NCBI GenBank assembly: GCA_004553485.1
Contig: SFLG01000024.1
Span: forward strand, 1 to 23,256
Reading direction: 5' to 3'
Length of the DNA stretch: 23,256 nt
Source of the DNA: Bacteroidales bacterium
Lineage (GTDB): Bacteria > Bacteroidota > Bacteroidia > Bacteroidales > Muribaculaceae
Numbering within the stretch: position 1 is the first letter of the stretch; each line of letters opens with the position of its first letter. The translations under genes and the position numbers were made by a program. The notes below the pieces were generated by a model. That model was not told where the DNA came from. It did no database searches and saw only the letters and a list, made by a program, of their open reading frames with translations. Shown piece by piece: positions 14,038 through 21,676 of the stretch.

Positions 14038-15063
14038 TTATTTCTTCTTGTTGTTGATCTTGACCTGTGCGCCGTCAAAGAGGCGCGACTGGCCGGCCAC
14101 CACCACTGTGTCGCCGTCGGCGACGCCGCTGAGGATCTCGTAGCCGTTGTCGGTGCGTGTGCCCAGCTCAACCTTGTTGAACGACACCTTGTCGCCGTGC
14201 ATGACGTAGACGTAGCGGTTGCCCGAGCCGGTCTGCTTGACGACGGCGCGGTCTGATACCACCACATTCTCCTGTGTGCCGTGGTTGACGCTTACGCGGG
14301 CAAACATGCCGGGGAAGAACTTCTCGTCGCGGTTGGGGATGAGGACCTCGGCCTGGAAGGTGCGTGTCTGCGGGTCGACGGCGGGGTAGATGCGGCTGAT
14401 GCGTGCCTGGTAGGTCTCGCCGGGGAAGGCGTCAAAGGTGACGTCGACGGGCATGCCGGTATTGAACTTGGCGCGGTCGGCCTCGGTGACGTTGATGATG
14501 ATTTTGACGTCCGGGGTAATCTGGCCGATGGTGAGCACGGGCTGGCCGGCGGTGACGTCGCCCGGGTCGAAGTTGCGGGCTGTCACCACACCGCTGACGG
14601 GCGAGGTGAGCACGGTGTTTTCTACCACATTGTTATATTGCGTGCGCGCGGCGTCGAGCTGTGCCTTGATCTGGTCTACCTGGGCCTGTGTGCCCGAGCC
14701 GATTTTGAGCAGCTGCGTGGCGCGGTTGTACTCGCGCTGTATCTGGTCGAGGTTGACCTTCAGGCGCGAGGCCTCTGAGTTGTCCATCGTCACCAGCACC
14801 TGGCCGCGGCGCACGTGGTCGCCGACATCGACGGTGATGGTCTTGATGCGGTTCGAGGAGGCGGGGGCGATGTTGTTAGATTTGTAGGCCTCGACGTTGG
14901 CGGTGTATTCGTGGATTTGTTCGACGGCGGTGATGCGCGCCATGTCCACCTCGACCAGCGGAGTCTCGTCCGTGGCGGTCTGTTCGGCCTTTTTTTCTTC
15001 CTTTTTGCCGCAGGCCGTGACAAGGAGGGCGGCGGCAGTCGAGAGAATTATGTAGCGGTTCAT
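14038..15063 (-). CDS. RND efflux periplasmic adaptor (lipoprotein)
   Basis: This 341-residue membrane-fusion protein has a lipoprotein signal: MNRYIILSTAAALLVTAC with the lipobox Cys18, followed by a Lys/Glu-rich linker. A lipoyl/barrel-sandwich half (NRIKTITVDVGDHVRRGQVL) leads into an alpha-hairpin (about residues 95-140, QREYNRATQLLKIGSGTQAQ). The second lipoyl half is ENTVLTSPVSGVVTARNFDP, followed by beta-barrel and membrane-proximal domains up to the KINNKKK end. It bridges the inner-membrane pump to the TolC-like channel. It is the second gene of the operon, 59 bases after the outer-membrane factor gene. Lipidation of Cys18 would require Lgt, also encoded here. Confidence 0.95.
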   Translation of the reverse strand: MNRYIILSTAAALLVTACGKKEEKKAEQTATDETPLVEVDMARITAVEQIHEYTANVEAYKSNNIAPASSNRIKTITVDVGDHVRRGQVLVTMDNSEASRLKVNLDQIQREYNRATQLLKIGSGTQAQVDQIKAQLDAARTQYNNVVENTVLTSPVSGVVTARNFDPGDVTAGQPVLTIGQITPDVKIIINVTEADRAKFNTGMPVDVTFDAFPGETYQARISRIYPAVDPQTRTFQAEVLIPNRDEKFFPGMFARVSVNHGTQENVVVSDRAVVKQTGSGNRYVYVMHGDKVSFNKVELGTRTDNGYEILSGVADGDTVVVAGQSRLFDGAQVKINNKKK

Positions 15064-15122
15064 GCTTGTTATACGGGGAAAATGAAAATGAGTGATATGC
15101 TAATGTGTGAAATGCCGATTTG

Positions 15123-16643
15123 TTACTTTGCGGCGGGCTCGTCTACGGTTGTCTCGCCGGTGAAGAGGGTCTTGAAGGTGGGCTTGAAGCTCACCGTGGA
15201 GGTCTCCTCGCCGGGCACGACAGCGTTGCCGAGCAGCAGCTCGAGCTCGGCTCCGGCAACCAGGTAGTTGTAGATGCTCTGGATGTAGCTGAGGCGGCTG
15301 TTGGTGAGGGCCAGCTCCGAGTCGCGCAGGTCGAGGTAGCTGGCGGCGCCGATCTCGAAGCTCTGCTGCATGATGTCGTGGGCGCGCTCGGCCTGTCCGA
15401 CGCTCTCGCCCGACGAGGCTATCTGCTTGACGTTGAGCATGACGTTGTCCTTTGCCAGCTCAACCTGCATGGCGACAGAGTGCTCGAGGTCCTGGCGCTG
15501 GAACTCGGCCTGCTTGACCTGTATCTGGGCCTGGCGTATGCGTGCGCTGCGTGCTCCGCCCTGGAAGAGGGGAAAGCTGAGGTTGAGTCCAACGACGCTG
15601 TAGGGGTTCCAGCGGAAATTCTTGAAGGGCGAGCCGTCGCTCGACGATGTCCAGTTGTAGCTGGCGCTGAGCGACAGTGTGGGCCACCACGACATGCGGT
15701 TCATCTTGACGGTGCGGCGCAGGGCCTCGGTCTGCAGGGTGTTGAGGCGCAGCTGGCTGTTGTTGCTGTAGTCGCTGCCGAGGCGCATGACGTCGTCGTA
15801 CATCGTCTTTTCGTACTCCGACAGGCTGCCGTTGATGCGCAGAGGGCTCTCGATGCTGATGCCCATGAGCATGAACAGCTGCATGCGGGCGCGGCTGATG
15901 GCGATGTCGGCCTGGGTAATCTGAGGCTCGATGTTCTTCATCGCCACCGACGTGCGCAGGACGTCGTACTCTGAGGCCGAGCCCACGGCGTGCTGCTTGA
16001 CGTAGATGTCGTGGGTCAGCGCCGCCATATCGTAGCTCTCGCCAATAACCTGGCGCGACTCGCGTGCAAGCAGGTAGGCGTAGTAGGCGCTTTTGACGCT
16101 GTTGATGAGGTTGAGGCGCGAGGCGCGGGCCTGCTCGACGGTGGTGGCTATCTGTGCGTCGCTGAGCTTGAGGGCCTGCCATATCTGCGGGGCGATGATG
16201 GGCACCGAGGCGTTGAAGCCGACCTGGAACGAGTTGTCGAGGCCCATCTTGATGCCGGTGTCGCTGCCGCGGCGGGCGGCCTTGGAGGTGGAGCCGGAGT
16301 CGCCGGAGTCACCGCTGCCGCCTTCGTCGGTCGAGCCGCCTCCCAGGCCCGGGAAGCCCGACATATTCATATATGCCACCTGTTTGGCCACCATACGCGA
16401 GTACTGGCCGCCGAAGCTGACCTGGGGCAGCAGCTGTGCCAGGGTCTCCTTGCGGCTGTAGTCGACACGCACGATGTCGAGGTCGGCGACGCGGAGGGTG
16501 GGGCTTTCGCTGAGGGCTATGCGCAGGCAGTCGTCCAGGCTGACCTCCGCGCTGTCGGCCGGGGTCTGTGCCGAGGCCGTCAGCCAGCCGGCCACTGTCA
16601 GGGCCGAAACGGCGATGATTGAACGTTTATATCTTATTCCCAT
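15123..16643 (-). CDS. TolC-family outer-membrane efflux factor
   Basis: This 506-residue protein has a signal peptide (MGIRYKRSIIAVSALTVAGW, cleaved after TASA). Two repeats of the outer-membrane efflux domain follow: about 35-260, beginning VSLDDCLRIALSESPTLRVA, and about 290-480, including the long helix ARIRQAQIQVKQAEFQRQDL. Barrel strands such as LSASYNWTSSSDGSPF and VGLNLSFPLFQGG are recognisable. Three subunits make a trans-outer-membrane channel and periplasmic tunnel. The odd feature is a Gly/Ser/Asp-rich insertion at about 97-130 (GGGSTDEGGSGDSGDSGSTS) in the first barrel loop, probably exposed outside the cell. It is the first gene of the operon, downstream of a TAACTTTG box. Confidence 0.95.
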   Translation of the reverse strand: MGIRYKRSIIAVSALTVAGWLTASAQTPADSAEVSLDDCLRIALSESPTLRVADLDIVRVDYSRKETLAQLLPQVSFGGQYSRMVAKQVAYMNMSGFPGLGGGSTDEGGSGDSGDSGSTSKAARRGSDTGIKMGLDNSFQVGFNASVPIIAPQIWQALKLSDAQIATTVEQARASRLNLINSVKSAYYAYLLARESRQVIGESYDMAALTHDIYVKQHAVGSASEYDVLRTSVAMKNIEPQITQADIAISRARMQLFMLMGISIESPLRINGSLSEYEKTMYDDVMRLGSDYSNNSQLRLNTLQTEALRRTVKMNRMSWWPTLSLSASYNWTSSSDGSPFKNFRWNPYSVVGLNLSFPLFQGGARSARIRQAQIQVKQAEFQRQDLEHSVAMQVELAKDNVMLNVKQIASSGESVGQAERAHDIMQQSFEIGAASYLDLRDSELALTNSRLSYIQSIYNYLVAGAELELLLGNAVVPGEETSTVSFKPTFKTLFTGETTVDEPAAK

Positions 16644-16698
16644 TTTGATAATTTGTGATTTTTGCGAGTTTATAATGAGGGGAGAGTCAAACCGGGTG

Positions 16699-16706
16699 CA
16701 AAGTTA
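16699..16706 (-). promoter_or_regulatory. -7 box of the efflux operon promoter
   Basis: TAACTTTG on the minus strand, 55 bases upstream of the outer-membrane factor ATG, matches TAnnTTTG exactly. I see no good TTTG box 19-21 bases upstream, so the promoter may be weak or need an activator. Confidence 0.5.
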
Positions 16707-16880
16707 AGGTGTTGTATTAATATATATGTGGTGCGGCACCCTTAACAAATACATCAGTAAATTAATATTTGTGAAAAAAGGAAGAAAAGACCAATATTAA
16801 GGCTTATTTGGTGAATGGCGGGCGTGAGGGGAGCTTGCGAGGGGGCGAGGGGCGTGAGCAGGAGACTGGGCCGGGACATT

Positions 16881-16918
16881 AGGGCCTTTAAGGGCTTTTA
16901 AGGACTTTAAGGACCTTA
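16881..16918. repeat. Degenerate 10-bp tandem repeat
   Basis: AGGGCCTTTA, AGGGCTTTTA, AGGACTTTA and AGGACCTTAG follow each other without gaps. Units resemble the quasi-palindrome TTAAGGNCTTAA, so alternative hairpins can form. Confidence 0.6.
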
Positions 16919-17071
16919 GAGCCGGCTGGCGAGGTGGCGAGGGCGGTTGCAAAAAAAAGAAAGGGGCGAGAGAGGGGGAGGAGATGTGTGGCTCAGGGGG
17001 TTGTGGGTTTTATCAACAATATGTTGAAAACTTTGCCCGGGAAAAGGTGAGGATGGAGCAAAAAAATTTGC

Positions 17072-17079
17072 TAACTTTG
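17072..17079 (+). promoter_or_regulatory. -7 box upstream of the HU/SPOR operon
   Basis: TAACTTTG followed by CA matches TAnnTTTG exactly. No TTTG box is present at the usual distance. Transcription from here would give a leader of about 210 nt containing the duplicated 46-nt unit. Confidence 0.5.
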
Positions 17080-17162
17080 CAAGGAAAACGACAAGTGTAA
17101 AGGCACAAAATCCCGACCTTGTTCATTATCACTATTTTAGCCCCATAAAGCAAAACCAAAGA

Positions 17163-17233
17163 CTCTGAGCACAGCATCCAGGGAGCCAAAACGGCCCTGT
17201 CTGCCAACCTCTGAGCACGGCATCCGGGGAGCC
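17163..17233. repeat. Two 25-bp direct repeats with 46-base period in the leader
   Basis: The copies at 17163-17187 and 17209-17233 match at 23 of 25 positions. Both read CTCTGAGCAC then R-GCATCC-R-GGGAGCC. Some similarity continues after each copy (CAAA and later TGTCTGC). They lie between the predicted transcription start and the ATG at 17296. Confidence 0.75.
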
Positions 17234-17295
17234 TCAAAGCCCCTCCGGCGTGTCTGCGCCGCCTTTGACCGAGACATCCAATAAGCTGACTGACA

Positions 17296-18336
17296 ATGAC
17301 AACAGTACTGCGACATACCGAATACCTGATGACCATGCACGATTGTGTGGTCATTCCCGGTTTTGGCGCCATGCTGCGTCGCCGTCGCCCGTCGTACTGC
17401 GACGAGCAGGGTCGGCTTGTCCCTCCCGGCCACAGCTACGCCTTCAACGGCGCCCTGGTCGAGGACGATGGCCTGTTGGTGTCGTCGGTGGCCCGTGCCG
17501 AAGCGCTGAGCTACGCACGTGCTGCAGAGTGTGTGGCCTGCGACGTGGACGCTATGCTGCGCCGGCTCCGCGAGGACGGACGTCTCGCGATGGGTCGTCT
17601 CGGGGCAGTGACCCTTGACGGCGACTCGGGCGTGATGCAGTACGAGGCTCCCGCCGCTGACACACTGACGCCGATGGCCGACTGGCTGCCCGTGGTGGCT
17701 CCCGTGGCCGAAGAGGTCGAGGAGGAAGCCCCCGCACGGTCGCACAAACCCGTGCCCAACCGCATGGTGCGCCGCGTTGTCCGTCTTGCCCGCACGGCGG
17801 CGGCAGTGGCGGCGATAGCGGCAGTGGCCATCGTCTGCTCGACACCCATCGAGGTCGGCAACGCCGGCTTTGCCTCGACGGCCCTGCCCTCGGTAAGCGC
17901 TCCGCGAGAGGCATACGTGCCCTCCGTGGGCGTGAAGTCGATGGAGATTGTCGTCGACGGCAGCGGCTCCGAAGCCCTCGACACCGCCGCCCGCTCGGCC
18001 TGGCAGCAGACCCACGTGGCCGCCGACGCCGCGTCCATCCTTAAATCCACCGATGCCGCCGACGCCGCGGCAAATGAACCAAACGACGCTGTTTCGCGTT
18101 TTAATAGCAACGACCGCTACGTTGTAGTCGTGGCCACGCACAGAACCCTCAAGGCCGCCGAAACCACCTCGGCACAGTTTGCCGGCACCTTCGACTGCCA
18201 GACACGGGTTGTCCGCAACGGAAGCGTCTGGTTTGTCGTCGCCGCTTCGGCCGACACGCGCGAGGAGGCTGTTGCCGCCCTCCGTACCCCCGAGATCCAG
18301 CGCTTCAAGGACGCCTGGGTGGCTGCGCTGAACTGA
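17296..18336 (+). CDS. HU-CCDC81 and SPOR domain membrane protein
   Basis: This 346-residue protein begins with an HU-CCDC81-like region: MTTVLRHTEYLMTMHDCVVI then PGFGAML, the Bacteroidota signature around residues 5-27. The second HU-like part runs to about 118. One membrane helix (about 165-182, RTAAAVAAIAAVAIVCS) follows a basic stretch. An Ala/Asp-rich linker leads to a C-terminal SPOR-like domain (about 265-346, starting RYVVVVATHRTLKAAETTSA). By family, the N-terminus is cytoplasmic and the SPOR part periplasmic, binding denuded peptidoglycan at division sites. It is the first gene of a plus-strand run, with the nitroreductase gene 121 bases downstream. Its precise role is not known. 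Confidence 0.85.
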   Translation: MTTVLRHTEYLMTMHDCVVIPGFGAMLRRRRPSYCDEQGRLVPPGHSYAFNGALVEDDGLLVSSVARAEALSYARAAECVACDVDAMLRRLREDGRLAMGRLGAVTLDGDSGVMQYEAPAADTLTPMADWLPVVAPVAEEVEEEAPARSHKPVPNRMVRRVVRLARTAAAVAAIAAVAIVCSTPIEVGNAGFASTALPSVSAPREAYVPSVGVKSMEIVVDGSGSEALDTAARSAWQQTHVAADAASILKSTDAADAAANEPNDAVSRFNSNDRYVVVVATHRTLKAAETTSAQFAGTFDCQTRVVRNGSVWFVVAASADTREEAVAALRTPEIQRFKDAWVAALN

Positions 18337-18457
18337 TGCCGGTCGTCACACGACATTAGTATAAGACACTCTCCTCCATCCCTTTGACAAAGCCGTGCAC
18401 CGTCATCGGCACCCGGCACAGACCGACGGGATGGCTAACAAAAAAGCATAGAACATT

Positions 18458-19006
18458 ATGGAAAATCTGCATCAACTGCTGCTGGAGCGTCACAGCATCC
18501 GCCGCTATACCGACAAACCCGTCCCCGCCGACGATGTCACCAAGATACTGCAGGCCGCACTGCTCTCACCGTCAAGCAAGAGCAAACGCCCGTGGCGTTT
18601 TGTCGTGGTAGAGGACCGCGACACCCTGCTAAAACTCAGCGGCTGCAAGCAGGCCGGGGCAGTGTCGCTGAAAGGCGCCGCCTTTGCCGTGGCTGTAATG
18701 GCCGACCCCGCCGACTCGGACATGTGGCTCGAAGACTGCACCGTGGCCGCCCTGATGATGCAGCTGCAGGCCGCCGATCTGGGCGTGGGCTCGTGCTGGG
18801 TACAGGTGCGCGACCGCTACACCGCCGACGGCACCCCCTCCGTCGAGATTGTGCGCGAGATACTCAATATCCCCGACAACTACAACGTCGAGTGCATCGT
18901 CACCTTCGGCTACAGCGCCGAGACCCGCCGCCCCGTCGATCCCGACAAACTGCAATGGGAGAAGGTGTTCATCGGCAGCTGGTCGGACCGCGAGAGCGAA
19001 CAGTAA
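18458..19006 (+). CDS. Nitroreductase family protein
   Basis: This 182-residue, FMN-dependent, cytoplasmic oxidoreductase begins MENLHQLLLERHSIRRYTDK with the family's RxSIRRY motif. It continues LLSPSSKSKRPWRFVVV, a flavin-binding segment, and has LQAADLGVGSCWVQVRDRY in the second half, where family members contact the isoalloxazine ring. The C-terminal TFGYSAETRRP matches the usual GYP-like closing region. It is of the short type found in anaerobes. Reported activities in the family include reduction of nitro compounds and quinones with NAD(P)H. The substrate here is unknown. It ends 31 bases before the DUF2520 gene and is probably co-transcribed with it. Confidence 0.92.
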   Translation: MENLHQLLLERHSIRRYTDKPVPADDVTKILQAALLSPSSKSKRPWRFVVVEDRDTLLKLSGCKQAGAVSLKGAAFAVAVMADPADSDMWLEDCTVAALMMQLQAADLGVGSCWVQVRDRYTADGTPSVEIVREILNIPDNYNVECIVTFGYSAETRRPVDPDKLQWEKVFIGSWSDRESEQ

Positions 19007-19037
19007 CAAGGCATCAGCCTGTCTCAATAGTGCCGTA

Positions 19038-19817
19038 ATGTCGTCACCAAAGGTAATAATACTCGGGGCGGGCAACGTAGCCTCGCACCTGCTCGAGGCT
19101 TTTGTGGCCGCGCAGGTCTCGTGCGGACTGTGGTCGCACAACGCCGCCCACGCCCGTGCCCTTGCCGCGCGCTACGCCGGTGATACTGTCGAGGTCTTCG
19201 ATAGCCTTGCCGACATCCCGCGCGACTCGTTTTTCTATGTCATTGCCGTCAGCGACAACGCCGTCGCCGCCGTGGCCGCCGACTTGGGGCCGGTGGAGGG
19301 CGTGGTTGTCCACACCTCGGGCAGCGTGCCCCTTCAGGAGCCCTACGCCGGGGGACGTTACGGTGTGTTCTACCCCCTGCAGACGTTCAGCCGCGATGTC
19401 GAGGTAAAGATTTCCGAGGTGCCCTTCTTTGTCGAGGGCAACGCCCCCGCCGTCACCGAGATGCTCAAGGAGCTTGCCGCCCTTTTGGGCGCCAACGCCT
19501 ACGAGGCCGACAGCAGCGACCGCGCGCAGCTGCACCTCGCCGCCGTCTTCGCCAGCAACTTCGCCAACAGCCTGTGGGTTGTCGCCGAGGGCATCCTCGC
19601 CAAAGCCGGCTACCCCCTGACTGTGCTCGAGCCGCTGCTTAGGGAGACCCTGCGCAAGGCCATGGCGATGGGTCCGCGACAGGCCCAGACCGGTCCCGCC
19701 GTGCGCAACGACACAAAGGTGCTCAGCCGGCAGATGGACAAGCTCGAAGGCGTGCCCCTCGAAATCTACCGCCTGATGACCGACCTCATCCGCAGCCAGC
19801 AGGCCCCCGGCCAATAA
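19038..19817 (+). CDS. Rossmann-like, DUF2520 domain-containing protein
   Basis: This protein is 259 residues from the ATG at 19038. That start gives an immediate Rossmann fold: MSSPKVIILGAGNVASHLLE, with the GAGNVA dinucleotide-binding turn at 10-15. Further upstream in-frame ATGs lie inside the nitroreductase gene and are rejected. The N-terminal half resembles NADP-binding dehydrogenases (HTSGSVPLQEPYAGGRYGVFYPLQTF). The C-terminal half is the helical DUF2520 domain (RAQLHLAAVFASNFANSLWV to RQMDKLEGVPLEIYRLMTDL). The family resembles ketopantoate or pyrroline-5-carboxylate reductases, but its reaction is not established. It is followed by kdsC after 21 bases, a pairing I recall as common in Bacteroidales. 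Confidence 0.9.
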   Translation: MSSPKVIILGAGNVASHLLEAFVAAQVSCGLWSHNAAHARALAARYAGDTVEVFDSLADIPRDSFFYVIAVSDNAVAAVAADLGPVEGVVVHTSGSVPLQEPYAGGRYGVFYPLQTFSRDVEVKISEVPFFVEGNAPAVTEMLKELAALLGANAYEADSSDRAQLHLAAVFASNFANSLWVVAEGILAKAGYPLTVLEPLLRETLRKAMAMGPRQAQTGPAVRNDTKVLSRQMDKLEGVPLEIYRLMTDLIRSQQAPGQ

Positions 19818-19838
19818 CAAAATCAAGCAACATATACG

Positions 19839-20363
19839 ATGAGCAAAACCGACTATCCTCTCAATCTTATTGAAGCCGTCGTCTTCGATGTCGACGGGGT
19901 GCTCTCGCCGTCCACCGTCCCCATGGACAGTGACGGTGTGCCCCTGCGAATGGTCAACATCAAGGACGGCTATGCCATCCAGCACGCCGCCAAGTGCGGG
20001 CTGCAGATGGCGATAATCAGCGGAGGCAACTCCGAGTCGGTGCGTCAGCGCTACAATATGCTCGGCATCAAGGACGTGTTCTTAGGAGCCGGCAAAAAGG
20101 CTGAGGTCCTGCGCAAGTGGATGGCCGACAAAGGCTTGCAGCCCGAGCAGGTAGCCTTCTGCGGCGACGATATCCCCGATATCCCCAGCCTGAGGATGGT
20201 GGGCCTGTCGGTTTGTCCGGCCGACGCCGCATCCGAGGTCAGGGAGGTCGCCAGATACATCACCTCCGCCAACGGCGGCTACGGCGTGGCCCGCGAGCTA
20301 CTCGAGCAGATCATGCGTGTGCGCGGTCAGTGGATGCATGACGCCGACGCCTTCGGCTGGTAA
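19839..20363 (+). CDS. kdsC: KDO-8-phosphate phosphatase (HAD family, KdsC-like)
   Basis: This 174-residue HAD phosphatase without a cap domain (type C0) functions as a tetramer in this family. Motif I is FDVDGVLS (16-23, with Asp17 and Asp19), motif II is IISGGNS (59-65, Ser61), motif III the lysine in GAGKKAEVL, and motif IV FCGDDIPD (107-114). It hydrolyses 3-deoxy-D-manno-octulosonate 8-phosphate to KDO for lipid A-core assembly. The closely related YrbI-type phosphatases of nonulosonate pathways are the main alternative. It follows the DUF2520 gene by 21 bases and is followed by a terminator-like hairpin, so the next gene (Maf) may have its own promoter. Confidence 0.88.
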   Translation: MSKTDYPLNLIEAVVFDVDGVLSPSTVPMDSDGVPLRMVNIKDGYAIQHAAKCGLQMAIISGGNSESVRQRYNMLGIKDVFLGAGKKAEVLRKWMADKGLQPEQVAFCGDDIPDIPSLRMVGLSVCPADAASEVREVARYITSANGGYGVARELLEQIMRVRGQWMHDADAFGW

Positions 20364-20369
20364 TGGCCT

Positions 20370-20392
20370 AAGGCCGTCGCCGTCGGCTTTTT
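20370..20392 (+). terminator. Terminator-like hairpin after kdsC
   Basis: AAGGCCG (20370-20376) pairs with CGGCTTT (20384-20390), including one G-T wobble, around a 7-base loop. A run of five T follows from 20388. It may end or attenuate the upstream operon 7 bases after the kdsC stop. Confidence 0.55.
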
Positions 20393-20410
20393 GACAGCAG
20401 CCGGTTCAAC

Positions 20411-20456
20411 GTTTCCGGACTAATTCATCGTTTCCGGACTAAAGTTTCCGGACTAA
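20411..20456. repeat. Three copies of GTTTCCGGACTAA upstream of maf
   Basis: Exact copies start at 20411, 20430 and 20444 (spacings 19 and 14). Each contains the palindromic core TCCGGA. They lie 40-86 bases upstream of the maf start, between the hairpin after kdsC and the ATG. Confidence 0.8.
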
Positions 20457-20496
20457 AGCAATCAACCTTATCTACCCTTCAGACAGAAGCATACCA

Positions 20497-21108
20497 ATGA
20501 CAGAACAAAAGAACAGACCTCTCCCCCCTGCGCTTTATCCCGGCAAGGTCATCCTTGCCTCGGGTTCGCCGCGCCGTCAGGAGCTGCTCGGACTTATCGT
20601 GCCCGAGTTTGAGATAGCACCCCGTCGCGAGGTCACCGAAAAGTGCGACCCGATGACGCCGTCGCTGAAAGTTCCCATCGCCTTGTCGCAGCTCAAGAGC
20701 AAAGTCTACTCGGACCTGCTCGATGCCGACACCCTGCTCATCACCGCCGACACGCTGGTGATAGTCGAGGGCGAAATCCTCGGCAAACCCAGCAACGCCG
20801 AGACGGCCCGCCGTATGCTGCGCCGCCTTTCGGGCCACACGCACACCGTCGTCACGGGTGTCACGCTTGCCGACCGTCACCACAGCCGCAGCTTTGCCGA
20901 GCAGACCAAGGTGAAGTTCGGCCACCTCACCATCGACGAGATAAACAACTATATCGAAATTTTCCATCCCTTCGACAAGGCCGGAGCATACGGCATCCAG
21001 GAATGGATAGGCTGCATAGGCGTGCGCGGCATCGAGGGCGACTTCTACAACGTCATGGGTCTGCCCCTGCACGCCCTCTACCGCGAAATCAAGGCTTTCC
21101 CTCTTTAA
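20497..21108 (+). CDS. maf: Maf-family nucleoside triphosphate pyrophosphatase
   Basis: This 203-residue Maf/Ham1-fold protein hydrolyses non-canonical or pyrimidine NTPs to NMP and pyrophosphate. The family motif KVILASGSPRRQELLGL (17-33) carries the SxxRR signature (Ser24, Arg26, Arg27). Further conserved parts are LITADTLVIVEGEILGKPSN (81-100), the catalytic-Asp region, and KAGAYGIQEWIGCIGVRGIE near the C-terminus. The pattern fits the YhdE-like (dTTP/UTP) subgroup. There is a short N-terminal extension (MTEQKNRPLPPALYPG). It follows kdsC by 133 bases that contain a terminator-like hairpin and three repeats. Its last 20 bases overlap the end of the convergent VanZ-like gene. Confidence 0.93.
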   Translation: MTEQKNRPLPPALYPGKVILASGSPRRQELLGLIVPEFEIAPRREVTEKCDPMTPSLKVPIALSQLKSKVYSDLLDADTLLITADTLVIVEGEILGKPSNAETARRMLRRLSGHTHTVVTGVTLADRHHSRSFAEQTKVKFGHLTIDEINNYIEIFHPFDKAGAYGIQEWIGCIGVRGIEGDFYNVMGLPLHALYREIKAFPL

Positions 21109-21556
21109 GGCTATGCGACACCGCCTTCTTTATCAAGGCGTTGCATACGGGCGGTGCTAACAGCAAGCCTGCGGTGATGCCCAGCAGGTCGGCGCCGATG
21201 TCCCAGACGTCGGCCGAGCGTCCCAGCCCCATTGCGCCCTGAAGCCATTCGTCGAAAACGCTGAAGACAATCATCGCAATTGCCAGCGCCGACGTGAACC
21301 CGGTGTCGAGAGGCCTCGGCGCCCCGGGGAGCCGTCGCTTGTAGTCGAAGATGAAGGCACCCGTCAGGCCGCCGAACATTATGGCGTGCACAATCTTGTC
21401 GGCATGCTCGCCCAGCCACGACGGCAGTTCGACATCCGGCGCCGGGTCGGGCGTGAGGGTCAGCCACAGCACCAGTGCCATCGTCAGCGTCGACGGCCAC
21501 CAGCGCCGCACGAAGCGCCCGGCCTTCGTTTTTCTGTCATCCGAAATTTTCTCCAT
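21089..21556 (-). CDS. VanZ-like membrane protein
   Basis: This protein is 155 residues from the ATG at 21556-21554 (MEKISDDRKTKAGRFVRRWW). I prefer this start because it leads straight into a basic segment and the first helix; the longer frame to 21604 adds an unlikely proline-rich start. About four membrane helices are visible: PSTLTMALVLWLTLTP, DKIVHAIMFGGLTGAFIF, SALAIAMIVFSVFDEWLQ and WDIGADLLGITAGLLLA. The motif KIVHAxMFGGL and the later FDEWLQGAMGLGRSADVWDI-GAD are typical of the VanZ-like family. The function of most family members is unknown; VanZ itself gives low-level teicoplanin resistance. No van cluster is present. The stop overlaps maf by 20 bases. Confidence 0.88.
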   Translation of the reverse strand: MEKISDDRKTKAGRFVRRWWPSTLTMALVLWLTLTPDPAPDVELPSWLGEHADKIVHAIMFGGLTGAFIFDYKRRLPGAPRPLDTGFTSALAIAMIVFSVFDEWLQGAMGLGRSADVWDIGADLLGITAGLLLAPPVCNALIKKAVSHSLKEGKP

Positions 21557-21588
21557 TATCCAGCTATTGTAAACAGTTACCACAAACA

Positions 21589-21623
21589 ACGGGGGTGGCG
21601 CCATTGATATGCGTTACCCCCGT
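21589..21623 (-). terminator. Hairpin between the DUF2582 and VanZ-like genes
   Basis: ACGGGGGT (21589-21596) and ACCCCCGT (21616-21623) form an 8-bp stem around a 19-base loop that contains GGCGCC. Read on the minus strand it is followed by TGTTTGTGG, so it could end transcription of the winged-helix gene. It is not a strong terminator. Confidence 0.45.
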
Positions 21624-21676
21624 ATGCTTAGCTAAGAAAGGCCGTGAGGCCCGTCAATGTCTCAGGCTAAAAGTAC

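Larger units (their letters stand above)
16644..17295. other. Divergent intergenic region with several repeats
   Basis: This 650-base gap separates the efflux operon from the HU/SPOR operon. It holds a minus-strand -7 box (16699-16706), AT-rich DNA, a G-rich stretch (16820-16852), a 10-bp tandem array (16881-16918), a purine-rich run (about 16950-16985), a plus-strand -7 box (17072-17079), and a duplicated leader unit (17163-17233). I see no gene in it. Confidence 0.6.

Noticed and set aside
20411..20456. CRISPR-like repeat
   Set aside because: Only three 13-base copies with spacings of 1-6 bases between them and no cas genes; not a CRISPR array.
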